NCBI GenBank assembly: GCA_907165065.1
Contig: OU015525.1
Location: forward strand, 42,638,037-42,702,036
Direction of reading: 5' to 3'
Length of the DNA stretch: 64,000 nt
Origin: Caprimulgus europaeus
Taxonomy: Eukaryota; Chordata; Aves; Caprimulgiformes; Caprimulgidae
This document shows positions 45,982-57,633 of this stretch, one piece after another. A program made the position numbers and the translations under genes. How positions within the stretch are numbered: position 1 is the first letter of the stretch; every line of letters starts with the position of its first letter. The notes under the pieces were generated by a model. The model was given only the letters and a program-made list of their open reading frames with translations, searched no databases and was not told the DNA's origin.

Positions 45982-48900
45982 GTTATAACAAATTACAATA
46001 AATTATATGGGAAGAAAACTTTCTTATAGCATTGAAGTAGTTGACTTATAGAGATGGGAGAGTCTCCTGACATGGTAGGCTCTTCAGAATAGACCAGACA
46101 AGCATCAGTCAGAAATGCCAGTGGTGTGTTTTAGAAAAGAGTGAAGACTAGATGTTATGTGATAGTTGCTTCCAGGTCTATTGTCCTATGAGAAGAGGGA
46201 GCTTGAGGACTGCAATCAAAAAGAGTAACACTAATCTCCTCTAAAGCAAACAGTGGCAAATGTGCTACCCATGGTGCCAAGGCTAGACCATCAGCCTGTA
46301 TATAAGGCAAGGAGGAGAGTAGCAATATGACCTGTAATGGAAGGATGATGGGGAAGGCAGTGCTATTTCTTTGTTGTGCCTTCAAGGTGTAAGCTCACTC
46401 TGCTTTCATCTTTGCTAACAGAAAAGAAAGCATTTATTAGCTGCAGGCTACCTCCAAAGGAGGCACTGACACCATTTCCTTGCATGCAGTGCAGTTCCTG
46501 CAGGCACCAGGCTCTGACAGCTGAGCCATGGCTTTGGGCTTTCAGCAGTTACTGCTTAGCCTAGGCATACAAGAATGGCACAACTGCACTTGTGTAAGTT
46601 TCTCAGCTGAGGATCTCAGAGTGCTACTCAAGCAATTCTACCCCATTTCACAGATAAAGAAAATGGGTCACAGAGTGGCTGAGCAGCAGTTCAAGATCAC
46701 ACAAAAGCAACCAGGTACTTGGAGCTCTCTGTCAACCTTAGATAAATTGTAGAAGTTTGCTCAGTAGTTCTTAGTTGAAATGAAATGTGCTATCATCCCT
46801 ACTGCTGAATGGACTGGCACTGTATTCCCCGGATACCTCAAAGAAAAACTTTGAGACTTCTTCAAGTTTTAACATTCCTCATATGAGTCAATTAATTTCA
46901 GTCCTGATAAAATCAGAACAGTAAAAAGAGCCCTAGTAACCTTCCAGAAAGGGATACTCTATTTGGACCACAAGTCATGATAGAGTATATGACTAAAGGA
47001 TCTTGCATTTGACGTCTTTTTTACCTTCAAACTAACAAACTCAGCACAACTCTAGTAGTACCTAGATTCTAGTTATCAAAACCCCCTGATCTGACCTCCT
47101 TGTTCCCTGTTCTGCATCTCAGTCTGGTGGGTGACAAGCCAGGATAGCACCAAAAGAGAATTCTGTTCTGGCTTTGATTCCATTAATGTCACCATAAGAG
47201 TGAAACCGAACAAATGCCCATTCTCTTTTCAAAGACAAGTCTGAGCATTGTTTCCTGAGACAAACAGGTTAAAGAATTCTGAAGACTCCATAACTGTTTC
47301 AATAGTTTCTATCTCATTTACTCAAGTGGACATCTTTGTTGCCATTTCAATTATTACACCAGTGCAAGCGTGTTTTTCAGCCCCATGGAAATGTATTCAC
47401 CTGTTATGTCAAGTATCCTGTTGGCTCAAATATTATAGAGGTTAATCTAGACAGACACTCTGCCCAAGCTTAATCATATTACTAAACAAAATGCTGATGT
47501 AATAAGAACCTTTTGAGATATGTTTAAATCAGTAATGGAACCACAATAAAATCAGAGAAAATGGGTTATTTTATTTTATTAAGTACTGGGTACAATGGAG
47601 TGATTTTGAGAGACTAAATTTGTGCATAAATATTTCACAACCAGGCTTCTCCCCTTGTATAATTCATTGGTCCCTCACAGCCTTGTTCCATATCTACTTG
47701 TGGGCTTTACCTTAACTGTAGTGTACTTCATCCAGTAAAACACATGTAAATAAGATTTAATGTCACCTTTAAGCTAGAGCTGCATTAAAAGCTTTTGATG
47801 AAATTGAAAACTAAGAGGTTCACTCTGTGAATCTAGCCTGAAGTTAAAGTTTCACTTGGCACAAATCCCTTTTTTCCCTTAGGCATTACTGCAGATTCCT
47901 TCCTTTAAAAGGTAAATTGAACCTTTGCTTCACTAGGTACCAGCTGCTTGTGCCATCTCTGTGCATCACATACAGTGCAACAGGTAGTTAAATGGGTGTA
48001 AAGCCTTTCCTACTCTTGAATTGTACGTGTCTCTCCTGACTGTGACAGATAACTGCTGAGAAGACTTTTAGAAAGAAAAGTGGCAAGAGAAGTGAGTTAG
48101 AGGGAATGGGAGGGTTGTGAAGCTTATTTTCCCAGCATCTCCTTCCTGAAACTATCATCTGATTTTACCATCCTCTTCATCAGACTGAGACAGAGTTCAA
48201 AAGGAGCTGGATCAGGGATCTTATCACTAAGATAACTGTTCCAGAATGGAGCTTATAGAACACTTGCAAAATATGGATGAAATGTTAAAACGCATTTGTT
48301 GCTTAATGGCATGTTGACTTTATTTTTTTACTTTAACATAGCCTTGCCTTTGAAATGAATAGATTTAAACCTAGCCCCAAAGTCTTCTGCAGACTTTCTT
48401 CTAATTGTCAACAAGTGGGACACTCCAGAGGGAAAGAATCTTTAAAAAGCTACCAAAGGAGTTAAACCACCCACAGTTATCAGGGTCAGCATCTGGTGCA
48501 ACTTCTCTATGTGACCTGGAAATGATTCTGACTGATGACTTGCCAAGTGGTGATAGCACCCACCTCAGTTTGTATCACTTTGCCCTCCTTTCGATCCTGG
48601 TGCATTTGGTAACATACTGTACCTCTCGTATGTTAACTAAACTAATGCTTAAATTAAGCATTGTACCAACTCAAATACAAATTCTCTTGTAAAACAGAGA
48701 GGAGAAGCAATGGACAGAGGAGCTCTGATCTTTGAAACCCATGGAATGATTTACTTTTCTGAAGAGCGATACCAAACAAGTGCTGGAATACATTTCTGAC
48801 AACAACTAACTACTCTGGATAGATTTTCTCTTTTAAAGATGTCCATATAATGCATAGGACCTCACTAACTAGGAGACTGTTCCTAATCCAAATATAGGTT

Positions 48901-50196
48901 ATATAATTACTGAACTGCTGTTGTGTTCTCTCTGTGCATCTCTCACTAAATCAACAGATAGTTTGATACCTGATTTGATTTACTATTATTTATTATGAAT
49001 TGATTGATTCTTATATATTAAGTGCATTATGAAATATGATTGTTATAGATCTCATTATGGAATTAAATATCTAATAATGTTTTTGTTCTTTTCCAAGAAT
49101 CCAAAATAAAAAAGTGTATTTTCAACCTCTTAATAACTTCTACTCATTTCAGACTTAAGTTTGAAGACAGCAATGGATCTGGCATCATGACCTAGAAGTC
49201 AATATGACCATGAAAATTCTTCAGAAGCCAATTTGATGAAGAGCTTAAGTATTTCAGAGCTACTGAAACAGATGGAAAAAAAAAAAAAAGAGAAGAGGTA
49301 GATTCCTATGTTTCTGAAATGAAAAGCTTGTACAGATTAAAGGTAAGCAGTAATGACTCTGGATTTATTCTGAAGTGAATGAGAAACTAATGAAACTCAA
49401 ACACACAGCAGTAAGGTAGTTCTGGCAACTCCTCTGGTGCTGACTCGGAGTCCTAGGTAGAGTCAGGTATCCTTTACTGTCTGTCTATCCCAGCTGACTC
49501 TCTACAAGGCCATATGACTACTGTAGGCATTATCTTCTCTGCTTCTTAAAAATATAATATTTTTTTTTTCCAGAATTAATGATAAAAAAAAATATCTACA
49601 CTTCAAACTTTATGAAGATCAGATTTAAACTGAGGATAGCCTTAGTGCTAAAATATTTGTAGGGAGCTTTGCGGAGAATGTGACCTGTCCCACTTGGTGC
49701 TGTACCAGTTTTTCTACAGCCTTTCTTTAGTGGCAGCATTTCAGGGAATTCTGCCTTGTCTTCTTTGCATACTTTCAGACATCAGTGTGAAACCAGAGTA
49801 CAACAAATCATAGCTGCCCAAACCTGTCCATGTAATGTTCTAGTGTCCTGTGGTATGCTAATCTCTGCAGAAGAGATGTTTCTTCCTCCCCTTAACCAGG
49901 CCATACTCTGTAATACAAGAATGAAAGACAGATAAATACTAAAATGTGTTTTGCCCTTACAGAGAGGAAGTAATGTTAATGGTATTTCTGGAAGATCATC
50001 TGTGACTCTCTTCACTTAATCTCCTGGGAAAAATAGCTTGAGGCAAGGCTCCCTCTCCTTGGGTTTTTGTGTTCTGAAGGGTGGTGGGTTTATCCCCTTT
50101 TTCATTATGCTGTTCCATAGCCTCCTCAATTGAAGTACTCACTTGTGGTTCTAATGTACAATATAATAAACCTCCTGCTAAAACTACTGCCATCAC
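45982..50196. other. Intergenic, no gene recognised
   Basis: 4.2 kb of AT-rich sequence without a recognised repeat. Frames at 46155-46385, 48405-48692, 49782-50015 and 49996-50196 (the last abuts the LTR on the minus strand) have no known domain. Confidence 0.5.
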
Positions 50197-50776
50197 TGTC
50201 CTGGTTTAACCCCAGTGGTCAACTAAGCACCACACGGCTGCTGGCTCACTTACCCCTGGTGGGATGAGGGAAAGAATCAGACTAGTAGAAGCAAGAAAAC
50301 TCATAGGTTGAAATAAAGACAGTTTAATAAGTAAAGTAAAAATTGCTTATGCAAGCAAAGCAAAACAAGGAATTCGTTCACTCCTTCCCATGGGCAGGTA
50401 GATGTTCAGCCATCTCCAGGATTGCAGGGCTGCATTGTGTCTAATGGTTACTTGGGAAGACAAACACCATCACTTCAAATGTCCCCCACTTCCTTCTTCT
50501 TCCCCCAGCTTTATATACTGAGCATCATGTCATATGGTATGGAATGTCCCTTTGGTCAATTGGGGTCAGCTGTCCCAGCTGAGCCCCCCACTTCTTGTGC
50601 ACCCATAACCTATGCGCGGGTGAGGTGGTATGAGAAGCAGAAAGGGCCTTAACTCTATGTAAGCACTAACTAAAACATTCCTGTGTTACCAGCACTGTTG
50701 TCAGCAGAAATCCAAAACATAGCCCTATACCAGCTACTATGAAGAAAATTAACTCTATTCCAGCCAAACCAGCACA
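50197..50776 (-). mobile_element. Solo LTR (580 bp), minus strand, related to the one at 45.6 kb
   Basis: On the minus strand it begins TGTGCTGGTTTGGCTGGAAT and ends CCAGGACA. It carries the same ATAGAGTTAATTTTC phrase and GCTTAGTTGACCACTGGGG end region as the LTR at 45.6 kb. The TATA box is at 50510-50517 (minus) and an ATTAAA poly(A) signal at 50323-50328 (minus). A candidate target-site duplication, GCCATC on the plus strand, lies at 50189-50194 and 50780-50785, but 2-3 extra bases separate it from each TG/CA end. Confidence 0.87.
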
Positions 50777-52099
50777 ATAGCCATCTATGACACTTTTAAT
50801 AGTTTTAGAGGAACTCTCAGGAGACACACTAGAGGTTAAAAATTAAAATTTGTTATTATTTTCAAAGAAAAAAATAGTTGTGCAAATAATTCCATTAGCT
50901 CCCATAATTTCTAGTTCCTGTTTTTATACCAATCTCTCTGATTTGTCTTTTAAGTCTGTTCATTCCATTCTAAGTCCATTTTCCTCTCCAGTAGCTTTCC
51001 TATCCAGATGCTTACTTGTCTTAACTTCCACTGCAATGTGGTTCCCATCCTTATTCTGTGATGCTATTGGCAATATTCATGACTTTGCCCACGTTGTCTA
51101 TCTGGCTGCAGCATCTTCCTTCTTCCTTGCATCTTGTGTTCAGACTGGATTGAGTTCTTGCTGTCTCTTCCTTTATAAAGTGTTCAGACTTCATCTGGAT
51201 ATTTCTGTCCCCATGTTTGCAAATCCTCTTAATGGTTTAGTTCTGTCCTCTACAATCATGGGCCAGGCAAGACATTGAACACTTCCAAAATTTAGATTAA
51301 AGAGTCAATGAAGAGTATGGAGGGGACCAAGGTACATTAAAGCAAGAGGCAGTGTTTAAACAAATTGTAGAGCTGCCTCAGCAAGAGCAGAAAGCTGCTA
51401 GAGCAATGCTAAAGAAAGCACGAGAACGGGGGAAATAAACATAGCCTTTAAGGCAAAGTGTTTAGCAGTTATCTTCTATGGTCAGACTTTAATTTAAGTA
51501 TCATGTTGTATGTAGGTCTTGCAATTTCCTCCTACTGTGACATAACAAAGGTCTGCAATGGCATCTTATTAATGGGGCTACAGCTTGCACAGGCTGAATC
51601 TCATGGCATTTCAAAGAAAAAGAAAGATCTCCAGCCACCACTATATTGTATGTCTCAGGTAACTACCAACAGATTAAATACATTTTTATTTGTTTTTCTC
51701 TATTCTCTTTTTAAGACAAATTGAAAACAGTTTTTCTTGAACAGGAACCTAGTCTTTAGGTACACCTCTTTCATGTTTCAAGGTAAGGATGGAGGCAGCC
51801 AAGTTCAAAATGGTATTTGCTACCAGGTGTAATATACAAAACATCCATAAAACTTTTCTTAGAGAAATAATATAAAGTTTTCACTGCTAAAAATAGTAGT
51901 GCAAACAGATGTTGTTAAATGTATTTTACAAGGGTTGATCCAAACTGTCAATGTAAAGACAGACTGATTTTTTTTTTCTGAATATACTGTCCAAATAATA
52001 ATAAAAAATTATGCTATGTTTCTGTTTTACAAACTTATTCACCGTTTGAACTATATACACATTTGTGTATGTTTTAAGACACATTTCTTTGTGTAATTA
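50777..52099. other. Intergenic, no gene recognised
   Basis: AT-rich. A 142-codon open frame at 50850-51278 is Ser/Phe/Leu-rich and has no domain features. It lies in pyrimidine-rich sequence and is treated as chance. Confidence 0.5.
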
Positions 52100-53000
52100 G
52101 TCATCTTTGGTGAATGCCTTTTCTAAGGGCTTGTCCAGTCTTCCTTTAAACTCACGTGAACTTTCAGCATCCACAGTACACTGTGGCAAGGAAGAGCATG
52201 GATCAAATACCTCATGCATGGTGTATGGTTGTCTTGCATTTGCTTTGACATGAAACACTTCTAGAAACATTTATTACTCCCTGGTTTCTTAGAAGATAAA
52301 GTGAACAATCCAACCTCTCTGTGACACATGAATTTGTAGACCTCTGGCATAATATCCCACAATTTTCTCTTTTACAGATTAAAAAGTTCTTCTTTGGTTC
52401 TCAAGGTAGGAGCCACTCAATACCTTTGACCAGGCTGGTTGTCCACCTCTAAGTACTTTTTCAGTTTTACTTTGTCCTTTCTGAGATGAGAAAACCAGAA
52501 CAGTGTAAGTAAACTGAAGATTAATAGATGGCAGAATGGTGCTTTGTGTGCTGTATCTTTCTTCTCAATTCCTTTACTAACTCCTATCAATTTATTTGAT
52601 TGTTTGGGTTGGTTTTTGGTTGGGTTTTTTTTTGCTTCTGTGCTCTGAACTGCAGTTTCATGAAGCTATTCGCAGCCCAGCATCTTACTCCTGAGTGCTA
52701 ATTGTCAGCTCAGAGCTTAATTTCATAAGTGAGAATTATTTTTCCCCACGTTAATCACCACCCATTTATTTACATTGAACTTCATTTGCCATTTGTGATC
52801 CAGTCATGCAGCCACTCTGCAGTTCTTTCAGGTTGGACAGGGCTCTGAACAACCTGATCTAGTTGAAGATGTCCCTGCTTATTGCAGGGGGATTCAACTA
52901 GATAACACTTAAAGGTCCCTTCCAACCTAAACCATTCTATGATTCTTCACAGTTAGCCCTCATCTTTGCCATCTTAGATAACTTGATATCAATTAATCTA
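52100..53000 (-). mobile_element. Ancient CR1/L3-like LINE relic, minus strand
   Basis: The plus strand reads like the reverse of an old amniote CR1/L3-type 3' half that is common in reptile genomes. Phrases recognised are TTGTAGACCTCTGGCATAAT, TTCTGAGATGAGAAAACCAG and TTGAACTTCATTTGCCATTT, then CCAGTCATGCAGCC and TTCACAGTTAGCCCTCATC. It is strongly diverged and lacks any open frame. It is interrupted at 52829-52945 by a young CR1 tail. Edges are approximate. Confidence 0.6.
52829..52945 (+). mobile_element. CR1 LINE, very short 3' tail, inserted in an older LINE
   Basis: Only the last ~117 bases of CR1: GGTTGGACAGGGCTCTGAAC, GATCTAGTTGAAGATGTCCC and a TTCTATGATTCTT end. The older element resumes immediately after it (TCACAGTTAGCCC). 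Confidence 0.92.
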
Positions 53001-54129
53001 GATTTCCAGCTTATTTGTAACAGGAATGATAATGTTGCTCGTCTTTCTAAGAAGAAATATGAATGTGATGATAATGAGAGCAGAAGCAATGTTAAAGCTT
53101 CCTATACGACACACATGCCAGTTGACCAACACTAGCTATGTTCTATATATTTGCAGCAGCTGCCATTTTCAGGCTGCCTCAGGGCTCTGACCTCACTCAG
53201 AGAGATTTCACTGTACATGGGCATTTCCTGTGGGATCGTCTCCACAGTGCTAAAAGAATTATCTTTAAGGTGGTGATGTGGGGTTTCAGTGATTTTGGAT
53301 AAGTTTCTGTTACTCCTATGGGCAAGAGTAAACAAACCATTTCATCTTTTTGTACCTCGGCATCTCGTCTGTAAAACAGAGATAGCAACACTTCCACCTT
53401 TTTATTCTGTCTTGTCTATTTATATAGAGAATGCCTTTGGACATTATTTTGTTACCTATTAAAGTGTCGAGTACAAAAGAGCTCCTGCCTCACATGGGGA
53501 GTTCTTAATGCTATTTGGTAGGTGAGGAATGCCCATTCATCCTTACTACCATCTGTCTTAACACCCCAAGATGTTATCCTCCTAAGATACTGTAACCAAA
53601 ATTAGTAATGAATAGTTGTCCTCACATATTCACTGGTCCATATTAATCTTGCTGGAGCTTTAGTACAGTACTGATGCCTGGCTAGCCATCAAATATATAG
53701 AAGAACCTATGGAAATAGAAGTGCCTTCAGACTACAGATGGAATCATGGTTAAGTGACAGTGATAAGCGAGATATTCTGAGGATCTACAGTTTGGATTTA
53801 GATATTTGAAGCAGGAGTTAAGACTAAGTCCTTTAACAGATCTATGGTGATTAGTCAATTCAAAGACTCATGAAGACTCAATAAATGGTTGGGAAGGGTC
53901 TATTTTCATTTGAAACAGTGGAAAATAAATAACAAAGAGCAGCCATGGAAATAGTTAAAACAAAGAAAGTAGACTCCTTTATCGAAGTTATGAGATGGCT
54001 TGATATGGACTGAAATATGTTGGGGAAGACACAACTGTCAGAGATAAAATTTGAGATTAAGTCATCTGTATCTCAGCAATCTGTGTAAGTGCTGGAAGAG
54101 AAAGTTTTGAGTGTGTTGCATATTTCACT

Positions 54130-54197
54130 ATTTGCATACTAATCCCCTTCAAGGAGCTTTGTGAGGATGAACATGAATATTTGCATGTTCTGAGTCA
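54130..54197 (+). promoter_or_regulatory. Paired octamer motifs plus AP-1 motif
   Basis: ATTTGCAT, the POU/Oct octamer, occurs at 54130-54137 and 54179-54186, followed by TGAGTCA at 54191-54197. Regulatory function is inferred from motif content only. Confidence 0.3.
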
Positions 54198-55796
54198 CTC
54201 AAGAAAATACATCCACACACCTCTGAGAGCTATGGAGGACTCAGTAAGTAACATCCAGAAAAGAAAAAGACAAACAATGATTTGGTGAAGGTTTTCTTTT
54301 CTCTTCTCTTGCTCTCATGCTGGTGGCACAGCAACCCTAGCTGATTTCTGTTTTGCTCATAGGAAGTGAATGGAGAAATTTTTAATCTATCTCATACACT
54401 AGCTGAGGGGATTCTTTGCATCACCATGAAACAAAACTGTTTATTCAGATAATTCCCCATTCTAATTCCCTGAAGTCCATCAACTCTGCTTTTGAGTGTA
54501 TCTTTCCAAAGAGAGCTGTGACTGCCTGCTGAGTCACCCTTGGTAGCTGCCCATTAAGCACAAGAGACACATCAGAAAGCAGAATGGAAAGGCTGCAGAG
54601 GAGATGCCTACAAACCACACAAATATGATAGCAAGGGAAGTAAACTTGCCTGCTTGCGTCCTGAGAAGGGAAAAGCTCACTGGGACAGCTTCAGTCCAGC
54701 AGGCTCATATCAGGACATGGAATTGGTTTCAAAGTAGGCATCAAAAGAGGTTTCCTTTAACCCAAGGACTACTTGATATTGGATCATATGAAAGTGCGGT
54801 AATATTCTGATTAAAAGCACAATGGTAATAACAATAACTCCAGGATTTACAGAAGGATCTGCCTGAATACCTACCCATCTCCTGACTCCTGACTTTTATT
54901 CCACAGTTCTTCACTCCTGCGGGAAACAGTGATCACTGCCATCTATTGGCAGCACATAAGCTAACATCACTGTCCCCTTAAGATAGTGCTCTACAAATTA
55001 CATGTTACCTGAAATCGAACATGCTACACTGTTAAAGTCAATTATATCTCTTCTCAGCATACTGAGTCTCATGATGATTTTTTTTTTTTAAATGAGAGTA
55101 TTACACCACATGAAATATGCACCCTTAATGTTAGTTTTTCTTTCTATTACTTTGATGTTTTTCTCTGTTAGAACACAGCTCTCCATTTATATGATTCATA
55201 CGAGACTGCACTCATGTTTTCAACAGAAAACACCTGGCTAGGAGAGCTCCAGGGGATTAACAAATTGGAATTCCCAAGTATGAGATAACTTGGGTGCCTG
55301 AGGGAGAAAATCCTTGCTTATGGCACCAATCTTGTGAGAAGAAGTACTGCGAGATCTTCTCAATGAAAGGCACAGATTACCACGTTTTTGTTTATCATTG
55401 TCACACAGGTCTTGATAGGAAAAACTGGAAACAGTTGCTGTGTGAAAGTTCTACCCATTTTAACGTGTAAAGGAGAATTGTCTCTACCAGCAACCATGCT
55501 ATTAATCAAAGCCAAAGCAAAATAAGTGATTAGCCTGTTATTAATATCTAAAACATTTATCTCTAATGTCTGAATAGCCTTTAATGAGGATACTAAGTGT
55601 ATAGAACTAACAAATGTAATAATGCACTAAGTAATTTTCAACATCTTTATTTTGATTGTTCAGCTTTCAGAAGGTCTGCATACCTACAAATAAATAATCC
55701 AAAACTAATTATAAGCACATCTTCAATGGCTCAATGTCACTAACATTACCAGAAGTTGTAGCTATTTATGCTAGAAAGATGATAACATAAATTTAC

Positions 55797-55803
<7 letters not shown>

Positions 55804-55828
<25 letters not shown>
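55804..55828 (+). repeat. Homopolymer run of about 25 T
   Basis: Long T run. It could be the reverse of an A tail from an old retroposed copy on the minus strand, but no such copy is recognisable to its right. The length may vary. Confidence 0.85.
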
Positions 55829-56476
55829 CTGTGTGGAGCTTTATATTTCAAGTACATTATTTGGACTCTAAATTAGGGAATTAGGCATAACAAATTTGGA
55901 AGAAAGAAAACTTTTCCCCCATTTTTTAATAAGTGATTTATAGACTTCCCTAAACACATGGATAAAAGTTAGGTTATCTTAGAAACTGACTGATGTACTT
56001 TTTCAGAAACGTCAAATTTCATCCATGATATTTGCACTGACAATTATAGATTGGGATTTGAATGACTTCAGCTGACATCTTTTTTCTCTAAATGATCACT
56101 GTAGAATCTAGACTTACCAGGTAAGAGGAAAATTGATATTCTATGTAAAAGCAGAAGAGTGATTCAAATAGATAGCCTAAAATTTCATTTCTCATCGATT
56201 AAAATGAATGTTTCCCAGGTCCTTGGAGTGATAAATAAAACTTTGGAAACTTGAACACCTCAAAAAGTTAAGACAAATAATTAGAAATAAAATGTGCTGA
56301 TTTACAGTTCAATAAATTAAATGGATGAAAAAAATTGCTTCCAGCAGTATTAAGCAGCTATATGTTGTAAGACTATATGGAAAACTATTAGAGAATATTT
56401 ATTTAATTATTTTTTTTATATGGGAAAATCTGTTCTAAAATAACTAAGAGGCTATTTCCGCATATTTTAAGCATGC

Positions 56477-56890
56477 TTGCCTCTTTTTTTGTGTCCAGGT
56501 AGAAGCGCACTAAGCTCTGACCCTACCCTGACCCTAGGAACCATGTCAGACAGGGAAAGGGACTGTCTCCACAGAGGCACTGGAGTCGCTTGTCAGAGCT
56601 ATGGGCTGAGCAAGGCACGCACATCCCCTGTCGCTCTTACTGTAGCGTGTGTTTGTGCAAAACAAGCACACGAGGTCTTGTCACACTCACAGTTTAGCAT
56701 GGCAAAAGATTTTGTCATCACCTCACAGCCAGCCTCTAACTGTTGGAACTGCTACTTGCTTGCATGGGGAAACCTCTCAGCACAGACCAAGGATTTCAGA
56801 GTCGTGCATCATAGAAGTACAAGGCAAGTAAAGCTGCCTGACAAGCTTTATGAATGTTTGTTTGAATTTTACAAAAGAATATTTTCATAA
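56477..56890 (+). other. Unidentified 137-codon open frame in a GC-richer island
   Basis: The frame runs from a Met at 56477 to a stop at 56890 in otherwise stop-rich DNA. The local sequence is higher in GC and CpG (56500-56850) and is preceded by a T-rich run and a CAG at 56497-56499, which resembles a splice acceptor. The product has 8 Cys and no motif I can name. It could be an exon of a noncoding RNA, a diverged repeat or chance. Confidence 0.2.
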
Positions 56891-57308
56891 AGTTGTAATA
56901 TTTTTATCTTAAAAGGATTGCTGCTTAAATTACTGTTAACAAAATCAAGAGTGGGAGGCAACAGAGGCCTGCCAGTATTAAGAAGATCAAAGCATGCTGG
57001 CATCAATAGCTATTTTTATGTTGCAAGTTCACCGTATTAAACTATTTAGGTAATTTAGACAAGAAGAAAAATTTCATTTCCAATACAAGAAATATTATAT
57101 TGCTAACTTTAGCTTAAACTTTTTTTTTTTTCAGGAGTGTCTTTAATTTGCCATTATCTAATAAATAAGATCTGAAAAATTATTTCTTTAAAAGAAAACA
57201 AAATGTTGTGGTTTTTTGTACTTGTATAAAAGGCTTAGGAGTATTAGGGTTTTCCACATCCAAGACAACCAGATCTTGAAATGAAGATGCTTCCTCCTTC
57301 TTGCCAAT

Positions 57309-57633
57309 TGTATCCTGGGCTGCATCAAGAGAAGTGTGGCCAGCAGGTTGAGGGAGTTGATTCTGCCCCTCTACTCCGCTCTCTTGAGACCCCACCTGGA
57401 GTAATCCAGTTCTGGGACCCCCAACATAAGAAGGACATGGACCAACTGGAGAGAGTCCAGAGGAGTGTGACAAGGATGATCTGAGGGCTGGAGCACCTCT
57501 CCTATGAGGACAGGCTGAGAGTTGGGGCTGTTCAGCCTGGAGGGAAGAAGGCTCAAGGGAGACCTTATAGAGGCCTTCCAGTACCTGAAGAGGCTCCAGG
57601 AAGGCTGTGGAGGGACTTTTTACAAGGGCAGGT
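57309..57633 (+). mobile_element. CR1 LINE internal fragment, truncated at both ends
   Basis: Contains the CR1 block from TGTATCCTGGGCTGCATCAA through GGAGCACCTCTCCTATGAGG and CCTGAAGAGGCTCCAGGAAG to GGGACTTTTTACAAGGGCAG. The 3' noncoding region and tail are absent. CR1 normally loses only its 5' end, so a later deletion must have removed the 3' end. Confidence 0.92.

Larger units (their letters stand above)
53001..57308. other. Intergenic, no gene recognised
   Basis: Mostly AT-rich unique sequence. It holds two octamer motifs plus AP-1 (54130-54197), an AT-rich block at 55490-55790 that may be conserved, a 25-base T run at 55804-55828, and a GC-richer island with a 137-codon open frame (56477-56890) that I cannot identify. 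Confidence 0.5.

Noticed and set aside
49782-50196. Two minus-strand open frames next to the LTR at 50.2 kb, considered as the start of ERV internal sequence
   Set aside because: No primer-binding site follows the LTR end, no gag-like motif is visible, and a duplicated GCCATC on both sides of the LTR argues for a solo LTR in host DNA.
50850-51278. 142-codon open frame on the plus strand
   Set aside because: Product follows the pyrimidine bias (Ser, Phe, Leu); no recognisable motif.
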